A stretch of DNA of 64,000 nucleotides, from contig JAYRWY010000005.1 in the NCBI GenBank assembly GCA_041917755.1, positions 1 through 64,000 on the forward strand, written 5' to 3'. This stretch comes from RGZA01 sp041917755 (GTDB lineage Bacteria; Pseudomonadota; Alphaproteobacteria; UBA9219; RGZA01). Shown here in pieces: positions 43,190 through 50,631 of the stretch. The translations under genes were made by a program, and so were the position numbers. Below the pieces are notes generated by a model that saw only the letters and a list, made by a program, of their open reading frames with translations, searched no databases and had not been told where the DNA came from. How positions within the stretch are numbered: position 1 is the stretch's first letter; the number at the start of each line of letters is the position of its first letter.

Positions 43190-43831
43190 ATGCTGATTAC
43201 GGTCATTGATTACGGCTCGGGCAATTTACGTTCAGCCACCAAAGCCTTTGAAAAAGCCGCCGAAGGTCGCAGCGATATCAAGGTCATTCTGACTGATAAG
43301 GCAGAAGATGTTTTAAAGGCTGACCGCATTGTGCTGCCCGGCCAAGGTGCCTTTGCCGATTGCATGAAGGGCTTATCCTCCGTTCCCGGCATGATTGAAG
43401 CCTTGCACGAAACCGTGATTAAAAAAGCCCGCCCGTTTTTTGGTATTTGTGTGGGCATGCAATTGCTGGCCACGCGCGGCTTGGAACACGGCGTGCATCA
43501 GGGTCTCAATTGGCTTCCGGGTGAAGTACGCAAACTGGAAATGAATGATAGGAATTTGAAAATTCCGCATATGGGCTGGAATACGGTTTCCACCGGCAAG
43601 CCAACACACGGGTTGCTGAGAGATATTCCCGCCAACCCTTACGTCTATTTCGTGCATTCCTATGCGTTGTATTTGGATAATAAGGCAGATGAATTATTAT
43701 CCTGCAACTACGGCGGCGCTTTCACCGCCGCAGTTGTCAGAAATAATATCGCAGGCACGCAATTCCATCCGGAAAAAAGCCAGAAACTTGGCCTGCAACT
43801 GGTACGCAATTTTATCGACTGGTCGCCTTAA
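43190..43831 (+). CDS. hisH: Imidazole glycerol phosphate synthase, glutaminase subunit HisH
   Basis: 213 residues, class I amidotransferase. The start VIDYGSGNLRSA, oxyanion strand LPGQGAF, nucleophile Cys87 in FFGICVGMQLL and the His-Glu pair in QFHPEKSQ are all present. It supplies ammonia from glutamine to HisF. It follows the hisCB fusion with no gap and ends 4 bases into the unknown gene on the other strand. HisF is encoded 3 kb further on. Confidence 0.96.
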   Translation: MLITVIDYGSGNLRSATKAFEKAAEGRSDIKVILTDKAEDVLKADRIVLPGQGAFADCMKGLSSVPGMIEALHETVIKKARPFFGICVGMQLLATRGLEHGVHQGLNWLPGEVRKLEMNDRNLKIPHMGWNTVSTGKPTHGLLRDIPANPYVYFVHSYALYLDNKADELLSCNYGGAFTAAVVRNNIAGTQFHPEKSQKLGLQLVRNFIDWSP

Positions 43832-44289
43832 GCCGCGTCCAGCTTTGCAACTTGCGCAGCCTTCTTGCTGCCCAGCGTTGTTTCCGGACGGCCATAAGAT
43901 TCCCATGAAATTTGATCAAAGCCGCGTACAGCTGCTTCAACCAGCAATGACGCATCGCCTTTGAGCTTCACTTTAGGCAATTGTTCGAAGGTGGCTCTCA
44001 AAATGGGTTCGGCATGTCCAAACTTTTTGGATGCTGCGCGCAAAGCACCAAGGGAGTTTGTGCGGGTTTCACCATCAACATATTCATTAAGTGCGATATC
44101 GCTCAGCGCTTGGAAATAAGCCGCTTGCTGTGCCTGTGGCGCGGTAAAAAAAGCGCTGTTTCTGTCATAAAAGCTTTGCCACAAATTGCTAAGCGCCTCG
44201 ACCTTGGCGTCACTTGTACTATCGGGATTGGTCAAAACTTGCTTGAAGATGTCTACTGACAAAATGGAGCGGTTGGAGTGTGACGACAT
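43828..44289 (-). CDS. Unknown small protein inside the histidine cluster
   Basis: 153 residues, no signal peptide, helical and Ala-rich (YFQALSDIALNEYVDGETRT, LGALRAASKKFGHAEPILRA); not recognised. A strong AAGGAG ribosome site lies 8 bases before the ATG, which supports a real gene. It lies between hisH and hisA on the opposite strand, with its 3' end overlapping the hisH stop by 4 bases. Nothing links it to histidine synthesis. Confidence 0.6.
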   Translation of the reverse strand: MSSHSNRSILSVDIFKQVLTNPDSTSDAKVEALSNLWQSFYDRNSAFFTAPQAQQAAYFQALSDIALNEYVDGETRTNSLGALRAASKKFGHAEPILRATFEQLPKVKLKGDASLLVEAAVRGFDQISWESYGRPETTLGSKKAAQVAKLDAA

Positions 44290-44418
44290 AAGTTCTCCTT
44301 ACGGAATATAAAGGCTACGAAAAACTTTTAAAAAGGCTCATTCTTGGAAAACGTGACTTCTTAAAAAAACTGAAGGCACGAGTAAGCAACGTGGAAATAC
44401 TTTCAACAAACGAAAAAG

Positions 44419-44529
44419 ATGCTGATTTTCTATGCATTAATCTTTGAAACTCTAATTCTACTCATCGGCGGTATTTTTGTTGGATTACCAAGTAAAACGT
44501 GCTTAAAACCTCATCACGTTAACCCCTAA
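44419..44529 (+). CDS. Possible 36-residue membrane microprotein
   Basis: A short frame before hisA: MLIFYALIFETLILLIGGIF then 16 more residues ending HVNP. The first 24 residues are hydrophobic enough for one membrane helix, and the rest is polar with Lys and His. GAAAAAG precedes the ATG as a weak ribosome site. It ends 14 bases before hisA. Small membrane proteins of this form are common, but this one is supported only by composition and position. Confidence 0.3.
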   Translation: MLIFYALIFETLILLIGGIFVGLPSKTCLKPHHVNP

Positions 44530-44543
44530 CGACAGTTACTCCG

Positions 44544-45275
44544 ATGATTTTGTTCCCTGCGATTGATTTGAAAGACGGCGAATGCGTTCGCTTGGTGCGC
44601 GGCGATATGCAACAAGCCGTGGTATTCAATGCCGACCCAGCAGCCCAAGCCAAGGAATTTGAAAGTCTGGGGTTTGAATGGCTGCATCTCGTCGACCTTA
44701 ACGGCGCGTTTGAAGGCAAGCCCATTAATGCAGCCGCCGTGGAAGCGGTATTAAAAGCTGTGAAAATGCCGGTACAACTTGGCGGCGGCATCCGCAATAT
44801 GGAAACGATTTCGCTCTGGCTTGAAAAGGGTGTGACCCGCGTGATTTTGGGAACCGCCGCCTTGCAAAATCCGGAATTGGTGAAGGAAGCCTGCAAACAA
44901 TTCCCCGGCAAAATCGCGGTGGGCATTGATGCGCGCGAAGGATATGTCGCGGTGCAAGGCTGGGCGGAAGCAACACGCGTCAAGGCACTCGACCTTGCGC
45001 TCAAATTCGAAGATTGCGGTGTGGCTGCCATTATCTATACCGACATCAACCGCGATGGCGCGTTGCAAGGCGTGAATGTGGAAGGCACTGCAAACCTTGC
45101 CCAACACCTGACCACCCCCGTGATTGCATCGGGCGGCGTATCCACCATGCAGGATTTGATTGAGCTGAAGGAAGAAGAAGATACCGGCATTTGCGGCGTG
45201 ATTGCGGGCCGTGCCATTTACGATGGCCGCATTCAAATTGCCGAAGCATTACAAATGCTCAAAAAGGCCGCCTGA
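44544..45275 (+). CDS. hisA: Phosphoribosylformimino-AICAR-phosphate isomerase HisA
   Basis: 243 residues. Beta-alpha barrel with catalytic Asp7 in LFPAIDLKDGECVRLVRGD (first strand), VQLGGGIR, VIYTDINRDGALQGVN (second catalytic Asp) and the phosphate-binding ends VIASGGVS and GVIAGRAIYDG. It opens the ribose ring of ProFAR to give PRFAR for HisHF. A small membrane-protein gene starts one base after its stop. Confidence 0.96.
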   Translation: MILFPAIDLKDGECVRLVRGDMQQAVVFNADPAAQAKEFESLGFEWLHLVDLNGAFEGKPINAAAVEAVLKAVKMPVQLGGGIRNMETISLWLEKGVTRVILGTAALQNPELVKEACKQFPGKIAVGIDAREGYVAVQGWAEATRVKALDLALKFEDCGVAAIIYTDINRDGALQGVNVEGTANLAQHLTTPVIASGGVSTMQDLIELKEEEDTGICGVIAGRAIYDGRIQIAEALQMLKKAA

Positions 45276-45276
45276 T

Positions 45277-45819
45277 ATGGTGCGTGAAATCGGCTTTGAG
45301 CACGATGACCGCATTGAAGTTTCCAAACTTACGCTTTTTATGTTTTTGGTTGGCGCCTTATTATTAATGGTGCTGTGTGCACTTGGCGCTAAAGGGGCAT
45401 ACGACATTGCGGTCAACCACATCGCCATCACCAACAAAAACCAAGTCCTGTGGTTTCTTTGCCCGATTGTATTTTGTTTGGCATTATACATATTCATCCT
45501 CTCCGCCGATTGCCTGCTGACCAAACCGTATATCATCGTGCTTTCACCCGCCGGTATCGACCTAACCTGGCCAAAAGCGCGCAGCATCGCATGGGGTGAT
45601 ATTCGTGATATCCGCGTGGATATTACCACATCCAAAGGTGTAGACTTTGTGCATCTGGTGATTGACCTGCACACCGATAAAGCCGGCTGGGTTCAACGCT
45701 ACTTTAAACCCAACCAGATCAAATTGTTTTCGCCATTGATGCAAGGCGGCGCAGACGCTGCTTATGAAAAAGTGGTGGCTGCCTTTGATCGCTACAACCC
45801 TTACCGCATCAAGGCATAA
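45277..45819 (+). CDS. Small membrane protein, unknown
   Basis: 180 residues from the ATG at 45277; a longer frame from 45202 runs back into hisA and is less likely. Two membrane helices: LTLFMFLVGALLLMVLCALG (about 16-35) and VLWFLCPIVFCLALYIFILS (55-75), with a cytoplasmic or periplasmic beta-rich C-terminal part (PAGIDLTWPKARSIAWGDIR). The layout, two N-terminal helices followed by a PH-like domain, resembles several bacterial PH-type membrane proteins. It begins one base after the hisA stop, so it is in the same transcript. Confidence 0.6.
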   Translation: MVREIGFEHDDRIEVSKLTLFMFLVGALLLMVLCALGAKGAYDIAVNHIAITNKNQVLWFLCPIVFCLALYIFILSADCLLTKPYIIVLSPAGIDLTWPKARSIAWGDIRDIRVDITTSKGVDFVHLVIDLHTDKAGWVQRYFKPNQIKLFSPLMQGGADAAYEKVVAAFDRYNPYRIKA

Positions 45820-45830
45820 CGCCGCCTGCG

Positions 45831-46187
45831 CTACGGGCGCAGCGCTGGCGAAGGATTAAACCGGCGCATGGCATCGGTAATTGCGCCCGCCATTTCATTA
45901 TTTCCCTGTGATAAATAATATTGCCGCACATCATCTAATGCGGCGCGCGGATTTATTCCCGGCGCAGTCACCAAGCCCATTTGTCTGCCCCGCGCATCCA
46001 ATTCATACACACTCACACGACCATAGCCACTAAGGATCATGCCTTGCATTTCTTTGAAATTCGGATGATGGCGATTGGGATAAAATGCAATATTGCTAGG
46101 CGTGGTCGTGCTGCCATCCGGATCAGTCACGGTTCGACTTTCATCAAATTGATATATAGGCGGATCAGGAGGCGTTTGGTTTAACAT
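45831..46187 (-). CDS. Unknown small protein
   Basis: 118 residues, not recognised; Pro-rich at both ends, no signal peptide. The middle (MQGMILSGYGRVSVYELDAR) could be a short beta-rich domain, and the C-terminal half is helical. Preceded on the same strand by the gene at 46196-46708 with an 8-base gap, so they are probably co-transcribed, against the direction of the histidine genes. Confidence 0.5.
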   Translation of the reverse strand: MLNQTPPDPPIYQFDESRTVTDPDGSTTTPSNIAFYPNRHHPNFKEMQGMILSGYGRVSVYELDARGRQMGLVTAPGINPRAALDDVRQYYLSQGNNEMAGAITDAMRRFNPSPALRP

Positions 46188-46195
46188 CTTACTAT

Positions 46196-46708
46196 CTAAG
46201 CGCCCATGCCCGGACCACGTGGCCTTGTTTGCGCAATACGGGTCTGTGTACCATTGGTTTGTGCTGGTGCCTCACTCATCACGCAGTGTTGCGGGCGCTC
46301 GGTGATATCTAATACCGCAAGCTCCGCATAGGAGTTGCTCCGCGGGCCGTTGCTTGGTGCGCGCTCATTGCCATATCCCAAACGCTGCGCAGCAGCATCG
46401 GCATGCCGCATTAATGCGTTCCTGTCTTGATTGAGCTCTGAAACCAGTCGATTGCCTTCTCTGGCATGTTCAGGAGGCAATCGATCAATAAACGTATCAT
46501 CAGAACGACCGCCATTTCTCATATCCTGAAGCCATTGATTAAAGACCTCGGGATATTGACCACGCATGCGGACCATATAACAGCCAGCGGCATAGGCACT
46601 GGCCTCAGCCCGCTCGACCAGATTACGCGGTAGCTCTGCCTGTATCTCACGGATTTTTTGATTTTCGCTTTCGGGAAGCCCGAATGATCTTAAAACCTCA
46701 CCCATCAC
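46196..46708 (-). CDS. Unknown small protein
   Basis: 170 residues, not recognised. Residues 1-110 are helical and charged (SENQKIREIQAELPRNLVER, DRLPPEHAREGNRLVSELNQ); the C-terminal 50 are low in complexity and rich in Thr, Pro and Arg. No signal peptide. It sits between hisA and hisF on the other strand, in a two-gene unit with 45831-46187, and is divergent from hisF. Confidence 0.5.
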   Translation of the reverse strand: MMGEVLRSFGLPESENQKIREIQAELPRNLVERAEASAYAAGCYMVRMRGQYPEVFNQWLQDMRNGGRSDDTFIDRLPPEHAREGNRLVSELNQDRNALMRHADAAAQRLGYGNERAPSNGPRSNSYAELAVLDITERPQHCVMSEAPAQTNGTQTRIAQTRPRGPGMGA

Positions 46709-46807
46709 ATATCCTGTTGGTTCTTATTGCTTCTATCGGGAAATAGTCTAAATTATGCGTGTTTATACACACTTAAGGTCATTTTTCTTAAACAAAGTCA
46801 GATAGTT

Positions 46808-47569
46808 ATGTCCCTCACCACCCGTATCATTCCCTGCCTCGATGTGAAAAATGGCCGCGTGGTCAAGGGCATCAATTTCCTTGATTTAATCGATGCGGGC
46901 GATCCGGTGGAACAGGCAAAGGCCTACGACGCGCAAGGCGCGGATGAACTTTGCTTTCTTGATATCACCGCCAGCAGCGATGGTAGAGCGACACTCTATG
47001 ACGTCGTGCAACGCACCGCAGAACAGGTATTCATGCCGCTGACCGTGGGCGGCGGTGTCCGCAGCGTCGATGACATCCGCAAATTATTATTATGCGGCGC
47101 AGATAAAGTATCCATGAATTCCAGCGCAGTGGAACGCCCTGCGCTGATAAAAGAAGGCGCAGAAAAATTCGGCAGCCAATGCATTGTGGTGGCCATTGAT
47201 GCCAAGCGTCATAGCAACGGCACATGGCATGTGTATGTGAAGGGCGGACGCGAAGATACTGGCCGCGATGCCGTGCAATGGGCCAAAGAAGTAGCGAGCC
47301 TAGGCGCGGGTGAAATCCTCCTCACCAGCATGGATAAGGATGGCACCAAATCCGGCTTTGATATTGAATTAACCCGCACCATTGCCGATGCGGTCAGCAT
47401 TCCGGTCATTGCATCGGGCGGTGTTGGCACGCTCGACCATCTGGTGGACGGCGTCACCAAAGGCCATGCCAGCGCCGTATTAGCCGCCAGCATTTTCCAC
47501 TTTGGCACCTTTACCATTGCACAAACAAAAGCGCATTTGGCAAAGGCAGGCGTGTGCGTGCGCAGCTAA
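46808..47569 (+). CDS. hisF: Imidazole glycerol phosphate synthase, cyclase subunit HisF
   Basis: 253 residues from the ATG at 46808 (MSLTTRIIPCLDVKNGRVVK); an upstream frame from 46727 adds residues not found in the family. Catalytic Asp in IPCLDVKNGRVVKG and in LLTSMDKDGTKSGF; phosphate-binding VGGGVRS, VIASGGVGT and AASIFHFG. With HisH it closes the imidazole ring and releases AICAR. The gene is separated from hisH by 3 kb and from hisE by a hairpin-containing spacer. Confidence 0.97.
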   Translation: MSLTTRIIPCLDVKNGRVVKGINFLDLIDAGDPVEQAKAYDAQGADELCFLDITASSDGRATLYDVVQRTAEQVFMPLTVGGGVRSVDDIRKLLLCGADKVSMNSSAVERPALIKEGAEKFGSQCIVVAIDAKRHSNGTWHVYVKGGREDTGRDAVQWAKEVASLGAGEILLTSMDKDGTKSGFDIELTRTIADAVSIPVIASGGVGTLDHLVDGVTKGHASAVLAASIFHFGTFTIAQTKAHLAKAGVCVRS

Positions 47570-47572
47570 GGA

Positions 47573-47647
47573 ATGAGAGTTGAGAGTTGAAACGTAAGGG
47601 GCTATGGTTAGCCCTATCACTCAACACTTAACATGCATTGCTCTCAT
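47573..47647 (+). promoter_or_regulatory. Inverted repeat between hisF and hisE covering the hisE start
   Basis: ATGAGAG (47573-47579) can pair with CTCTCAT (47641-47647), which includes the first two bases of the hisE ATG. Inside, GTTGAG (47579-47584) pairs with CTCAAC (47620-47625), and AGGGGCTA pairs with TAGCCCT around 47597-47615. No usual Shine-Dalgarno is seen before hisE. The fold could restrict hisE translation or separate it from hisF. Confidence 0.4.
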
Positions 47648-47975
47648 GTCTGATTTATCCATTCTCAATACGCTATTTGACACCATCGAAAAACGCCGCA
47701 AGGCCGACCCAGAAAAATCCTATACCGCAAAATTATTTGCCAAGGGCCGCGCCAAAATTTCACAAAAGGTTGGTGAAGAAGCAACCGAAGTGGTGATTGA
47801 AGCCATGCTGGGCGATAAGAAAAAGCTCGCCGAAGAATCCGCTGATTTACTCTATCACATGCTGGTGATGTGGTCGGATGTGGGCATTGCGCCGCCTGAT
47901 GTCGCAGCCGTCATCAAAGACCGCATGGGCTATTCCGGCGAAGAAGCCAAGAAGCATAAAAAAGGCGGCGACTAA
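47646..47975 (+). CDS. hisE: Phosphoribosyl-ATP pyrophosphatase HisE
   Basis: 109 residues from the ATG at 47646 (MSDLSILNTLFDTIEKRRKA), the standard length. All-alpha MazG-type pyrophosphohydrolase with KSYTAKLFAKGRAKISQKVGEEATEVV (metal-binding EExxE in helices) and ESADLLYHMLVMW. It hydrolyses phosphoribosyl-ATP to phosphoribosyl-AMP. hisI and hisG, needed on either side of this step, are not in the window. Confidence 0.95.
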   Translation: MSDLSILNTLFDTIEKRRKADPEKSYTAKLFAKGRAKISQKVGEEATEVVIEAMLGDKKKLAEESADLLYHMLVMWSDVGIAPPDVAAVIKDRMGYSGEEAKKHKKGGD

Positions 47976-47984
47976 TCCTCGCGA

Positions 47985-48536
47985 TTACGGCTGATTGGCT
48001 GGCGGCTTGCTGCGCAGATATCGCACCGCGCGCTTTGCGCCATTATAAACCATCCCGCAAGCGGTGGCACGGAATGCAGCTTTAAGAACCGCAACATTCA
48101 TTGGCGTATTTAGCTCTTTTGGAAATCCACTCATCGGCAATAATCCGACAGGATGTGAACCGTCGCGCTTCATCAAGATGGACATATGCCAGTCATAGCT
48201 TTGCCAGCGCGATGTGATAATCGTCCAATGCTTATTCAAAAACGCTTGCTGTTCTTGAACCATGATGTCGCCCGCGCGGCTGCGATTTAATGAGACCACC
48301 GCTTCTGCCAACACCATCGCCAGCATGGCTTTTGGCCCCACCGTCACCAGCGCGGTAACAGGCGCCGCCGTGATGGCAGCAACATTTGCAACCATTACTC
48401 TTCCTGCAAACTCTGTCGCGGTGCTGACCTGCACAATGGCTTTTTCCATATCGTGTGGGCTTGGGTTGGTATTTTCATTCATCATCATTTCATCCGGAAC
48501 TAGCTTTAAATAATGCGCCATCCTAGCAATCCGCAT
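47985..48536 (-). CDS. Unknown protein with hydrophobic middle
   Basis: 183 residues at most; starts at 48536, 48521 or 48488 are possible. A hydrophobic stretch VANVAAITAAPVTALVTVGPKAMLAMVLAEAV (about residues 50-80) may be one or two membrane helices or a buried helix pair; the rest is polar and includes a Trp-rich segment (HWTIITSRWQSYDWHM). Not recognised. Convergent with hisE, 9 bases between stops. Confidence 0.5.
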   Translation of the reverse strand: MRIARMAHYLKLVPDEMMMNENTNPSPHDMEKAIVQVSTATEFAGRVMVANVAAITAAPVTALVTVGPKAMLAMVLAEAVVSLNRSRAGDIMVQEQQAFLNKHWTIITSRWQSYDWHMSILMKRDGSHPVGLLPMSGFPKELNTPMNVAVLKAAFRATACGMVYNGAKRAVRYLRSKPPANQP

Positions 48537-48642
48537 TGAAAGTATTTAGCGGCACGTTGGCACATTTTTTCACGATAAATCAGCTATCGCCGCGCCTTAA
48601 TCTTCACTAAGATTGCCCATCATTTCTATTGAAGGCTCACCC

Positions 48643-49002
48643 ATGTCCTATGACACCAACAACATCTTCGCCAAGATTTTGCGCGGGGATATTCCATGCA
48701 AAAAGATATTTGAAAACGAGTACGCGTTGGCGTTTCACGATATCCATCCCCAAGCCCCCATTCATGCGCTGGTCATCCCCAAAGGCGCGTATATCAGTCA
48801 TGCGGATTTTGCAGCAAAGGCCAGCGATGCGGAGATTGCGGGCTTTACCCGTGCGGTTGGTCATGTCGCCAAATTGGTTGGCGCTGAAGAAAACGGCTAT
48901 CGCCTGCTGGCCAATCATGGCGCCAATGCCCATCAGGAAGTGCCCCATTACCACATGCATATTTTAGGTGGCCGTGCGCTTGGCCCGATGCTAAGTAAAT
49001 AG
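48643..49002 (+). CDS. hinT: HIT-family hydrolase, HinT-type
   Basis: 119 residues from the ATG at 48643 (MSYDTNNIFAKILRGDIPCK), the typical HinT length. It ends with the histidine triad H-x-H-x-H in EVPHYHMHILGGRALG; FHDIHPQAPIHALVIPK forms the nucleotide-binding strand. These enzymes hydrolyse nucleoside phosphoramidates such as AMP-lysine and act as general house-cleaning enzymes. In many alphaproteobacteria the gene follows hisE, as it does here. Confidence 0.94.
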   Translation: MSYDTNNIFAKILRGDIPCKKIFENEYALAFHDIHPQAPIHALVIPKGAYISHADFAAKASDAEIAGFTRAVGHVAKLVGAEENGYRLLANHGANAHQEVPHYHMHILGGRALGPMLSK

Positions 49003-49043
49003 CCGTAAGCATTACCTCAATATAACTTAGAAAAGAAACATCC

Positions 49044-49760
49044 ATGTCCCGTCCATCTGGCCGCGCCCTTGACCAACTCCGTTCCATCGAACTTATTCCC
49101 GGTTTTGCAAAATATGCCGAAGGCAGCTGCCTGATTAAATGCGGCGAAACCCATGTGCTATGCACCGCCACCGTGGAAGAAAAAGTTCCCCCATTCATCA
49201 AAGGCACAGGCCTTGGTTGGGTCACCGCCGAATACGGTATGTTGCCACGCGCCACACTGGAACGCACCGACCGCGAAGCCGCCAAAGGAAAACAATCCGG
49301 CCGCACACAGGAAATTCAACGCTTGATTGGCCGTTCCTTGCGCGCCATTACCGACCGCGCAGCCTTGGGCGAAATCCAGATTAAACTTGATTGCGATGTA
49401 TTACAGGCCGATGGCGGCACGCGCACCGCGTCGATTACCGGAAGCTATGTGGCACTTCACCTTGCCTGTCAGGCCTTATTGGCAAAGGGTAAAATCAAAT
49501 CCCTGCCCTTCACAGACTCTGTCGCAGCCATTTCATGCGGCATCTATAACGGCAAAGCAGTACTGGATTTAGATTACGCCGAAGATTCCACCGCGCAGGC
49601 CGATGCCAATTTTGTGCTCACCGGAAAAAGCGGTATTGTGGAAATTCAAGGCACGGCGGAAGAAAAGCCATACAGTCAGGAACAGTTTTTAGAACTGCTC
49701 ACCCTCGCGCAAAAAGGCATTCGCGAGCTGACGGATTTACAGAAAAAAGTATTGGGCTAA
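49044..49760 (+). CDS. rph: Ribonuclease PH
   Basis: 238 residues. Begins MSRPSGRALDQLRSIELIPGF, with the family blocks TAEYGMLPRAT, GRTQEIQRLIGRSLRA, QIKLDCDVLQADGGTRTASI and DLDYAEDSTAQADANFVLTG holding the catalytic Asp residues and phosphate-binding Arg. It is a hexameric phosphorolytic 3' exonuclease that trims tRNA 3' ends. It is convergent with a pair of unknown genes on the other strand (4-base gap). Confidence 0.97.
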   Translation: MSRPSGRALDQLRSIELIPGFAKYAEGSCLIKCGETHVLCTATVEEKVPPFIKGTGLGWVTAEYGMLPRATLERTDREAAKGKQSGRTQEIQRLIGRSLRAITDRAALGEIQIKLDCDVLQADGGTRTASITGSYVALHLACQALLAKGKIKSLPFTDSVAAISCGIYNGKAVLDLDYAEDSTAQADANFVLTGKSGIVEIQGTAEEKPYSQEQFLELLTLAQKGIRELTDLQKKVLG

Positions 49761-49764
49761 GCAA

Positions 49765-50091
49765 TTACGCCCTTGGCGTAGGTGCACGCATCGAGGCAGT
49801 TGGGTCATTCACCTCGGCAACACGTACGCCTGATGCAGCTGGCGCAGCTGCAACGGGAGCTGCCTCTGGCGCAGCAACCGGTGCTACGGCTGCTACTTGT
49901 GGTGCTTGCGGGAAGTATGCGCCAACGCCCTGTTCGGTTGCTTCCTTGGTCAAACGGAAGGCCACATCGGCAATCAAACGTGCATTACCAAGTTTGGATA
50001 CACCGCTGGCATCCACGCTTTCAGCAACGCGTTGATGGGGGGCCGCCCCGTTCACTTCAGTTACTCGTTGTGCAAATCTTGCGAATGTCAT
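49765..50091 (-). CDS. Unknown small Ala/Pro-rich protein
   Basis: 108 residues. The first 60 residues are ordered (TFARFAQRVTEVNGAAPHQR, ARLIADVAFRLTKEATEQGV), followed by an Ala/Pro/Val linker (AAVAPVAAPEAAPVAAAPAA). No signal peptide. The composition of the tail is close to that of the large protein at 50632-53478. Its ATG overlaps the stop of the upstream gene by one base, so the two are translationally coupled. Confidence 0.5.
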   Translation of the reverse strand: MTFARFAQRVTEVNGAAPHQRVAESVDASGVSKLGNARLIADVAFRLTKEATEQGVGAYFPQAPQVAAVAPVAAPEAAPVAAAPAASGVRVAEVNDPTASMRAPTPRA

Positions 50092-50396
50092 TATGCGGCC
50101 CTTGCACGTTCAAAGGTTGCCTTGGCAAGGCTCATGCCGCAGGTCGATGCGATTACTTCGCAGCGTTGAAAATCCATAATGCCTTCTTTTTTGCAGCGCT
50201 CCAGCGCATAGGCAAAGCCTTTTACAAATTCGATGTACGGGTTTGGCCATTCCGCTTTCAAATGTTCATACGGATTGCGGCCTTGATAAAAATCCATCAT
50301 CACAATTTCAGCACGCTTAATTTCGGGCAAGCTCAACCGTTCCTTGAGTTCCTCAAGTGCGGTTGGTTTTCTGCGTTTACCCATTCCGAACAACAT
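50091..50396 (-). CDS. Unknown small cytoplasmic protein
   Basis: 101 residues, basic N-terminus (MLFGMGKRRKPTALEELKER), then a helical domain with aromatic residues (AEIVMMDFYQGRNPYEHLKA, NPYIEFVKGFAYALERCKKE) and two Cys near the C-terminus (QRCEVIASTCGMS). Not recognised. First gene of a coupled pair with 49765-50091. Confidence 0.5.
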   Translation of the reverse strand: MLFGMGKRRKPTALEELKERLSLPEIKRAEIVMMDFYQGRNPYEHLKAEWPNPYIEFVKGFAYALERCKKEGIMDFQRCEVIASTCGMSLAKATFERARAA

Positions 50397-50631
50397 GTGC
50401 CCTGCGGCCTTCCTGTAAAATAAGTCGAAAACTTATCTAAAATTGCATGTAACTGTACCACTGTACTCAATGAGGGTTAGCAGAAACTTAATTCTGCTCG
50501 GTCTAAGCATTTAATTTAATTGGTTAATTTCCGTTAAATGCCCAAATCGCTGCAATAACCCGACCAAATGCAGCATTCGTATCAACCCGGCCCTAACAGC
50601 CCGGCACATATATATGACTACCCATAAATGA

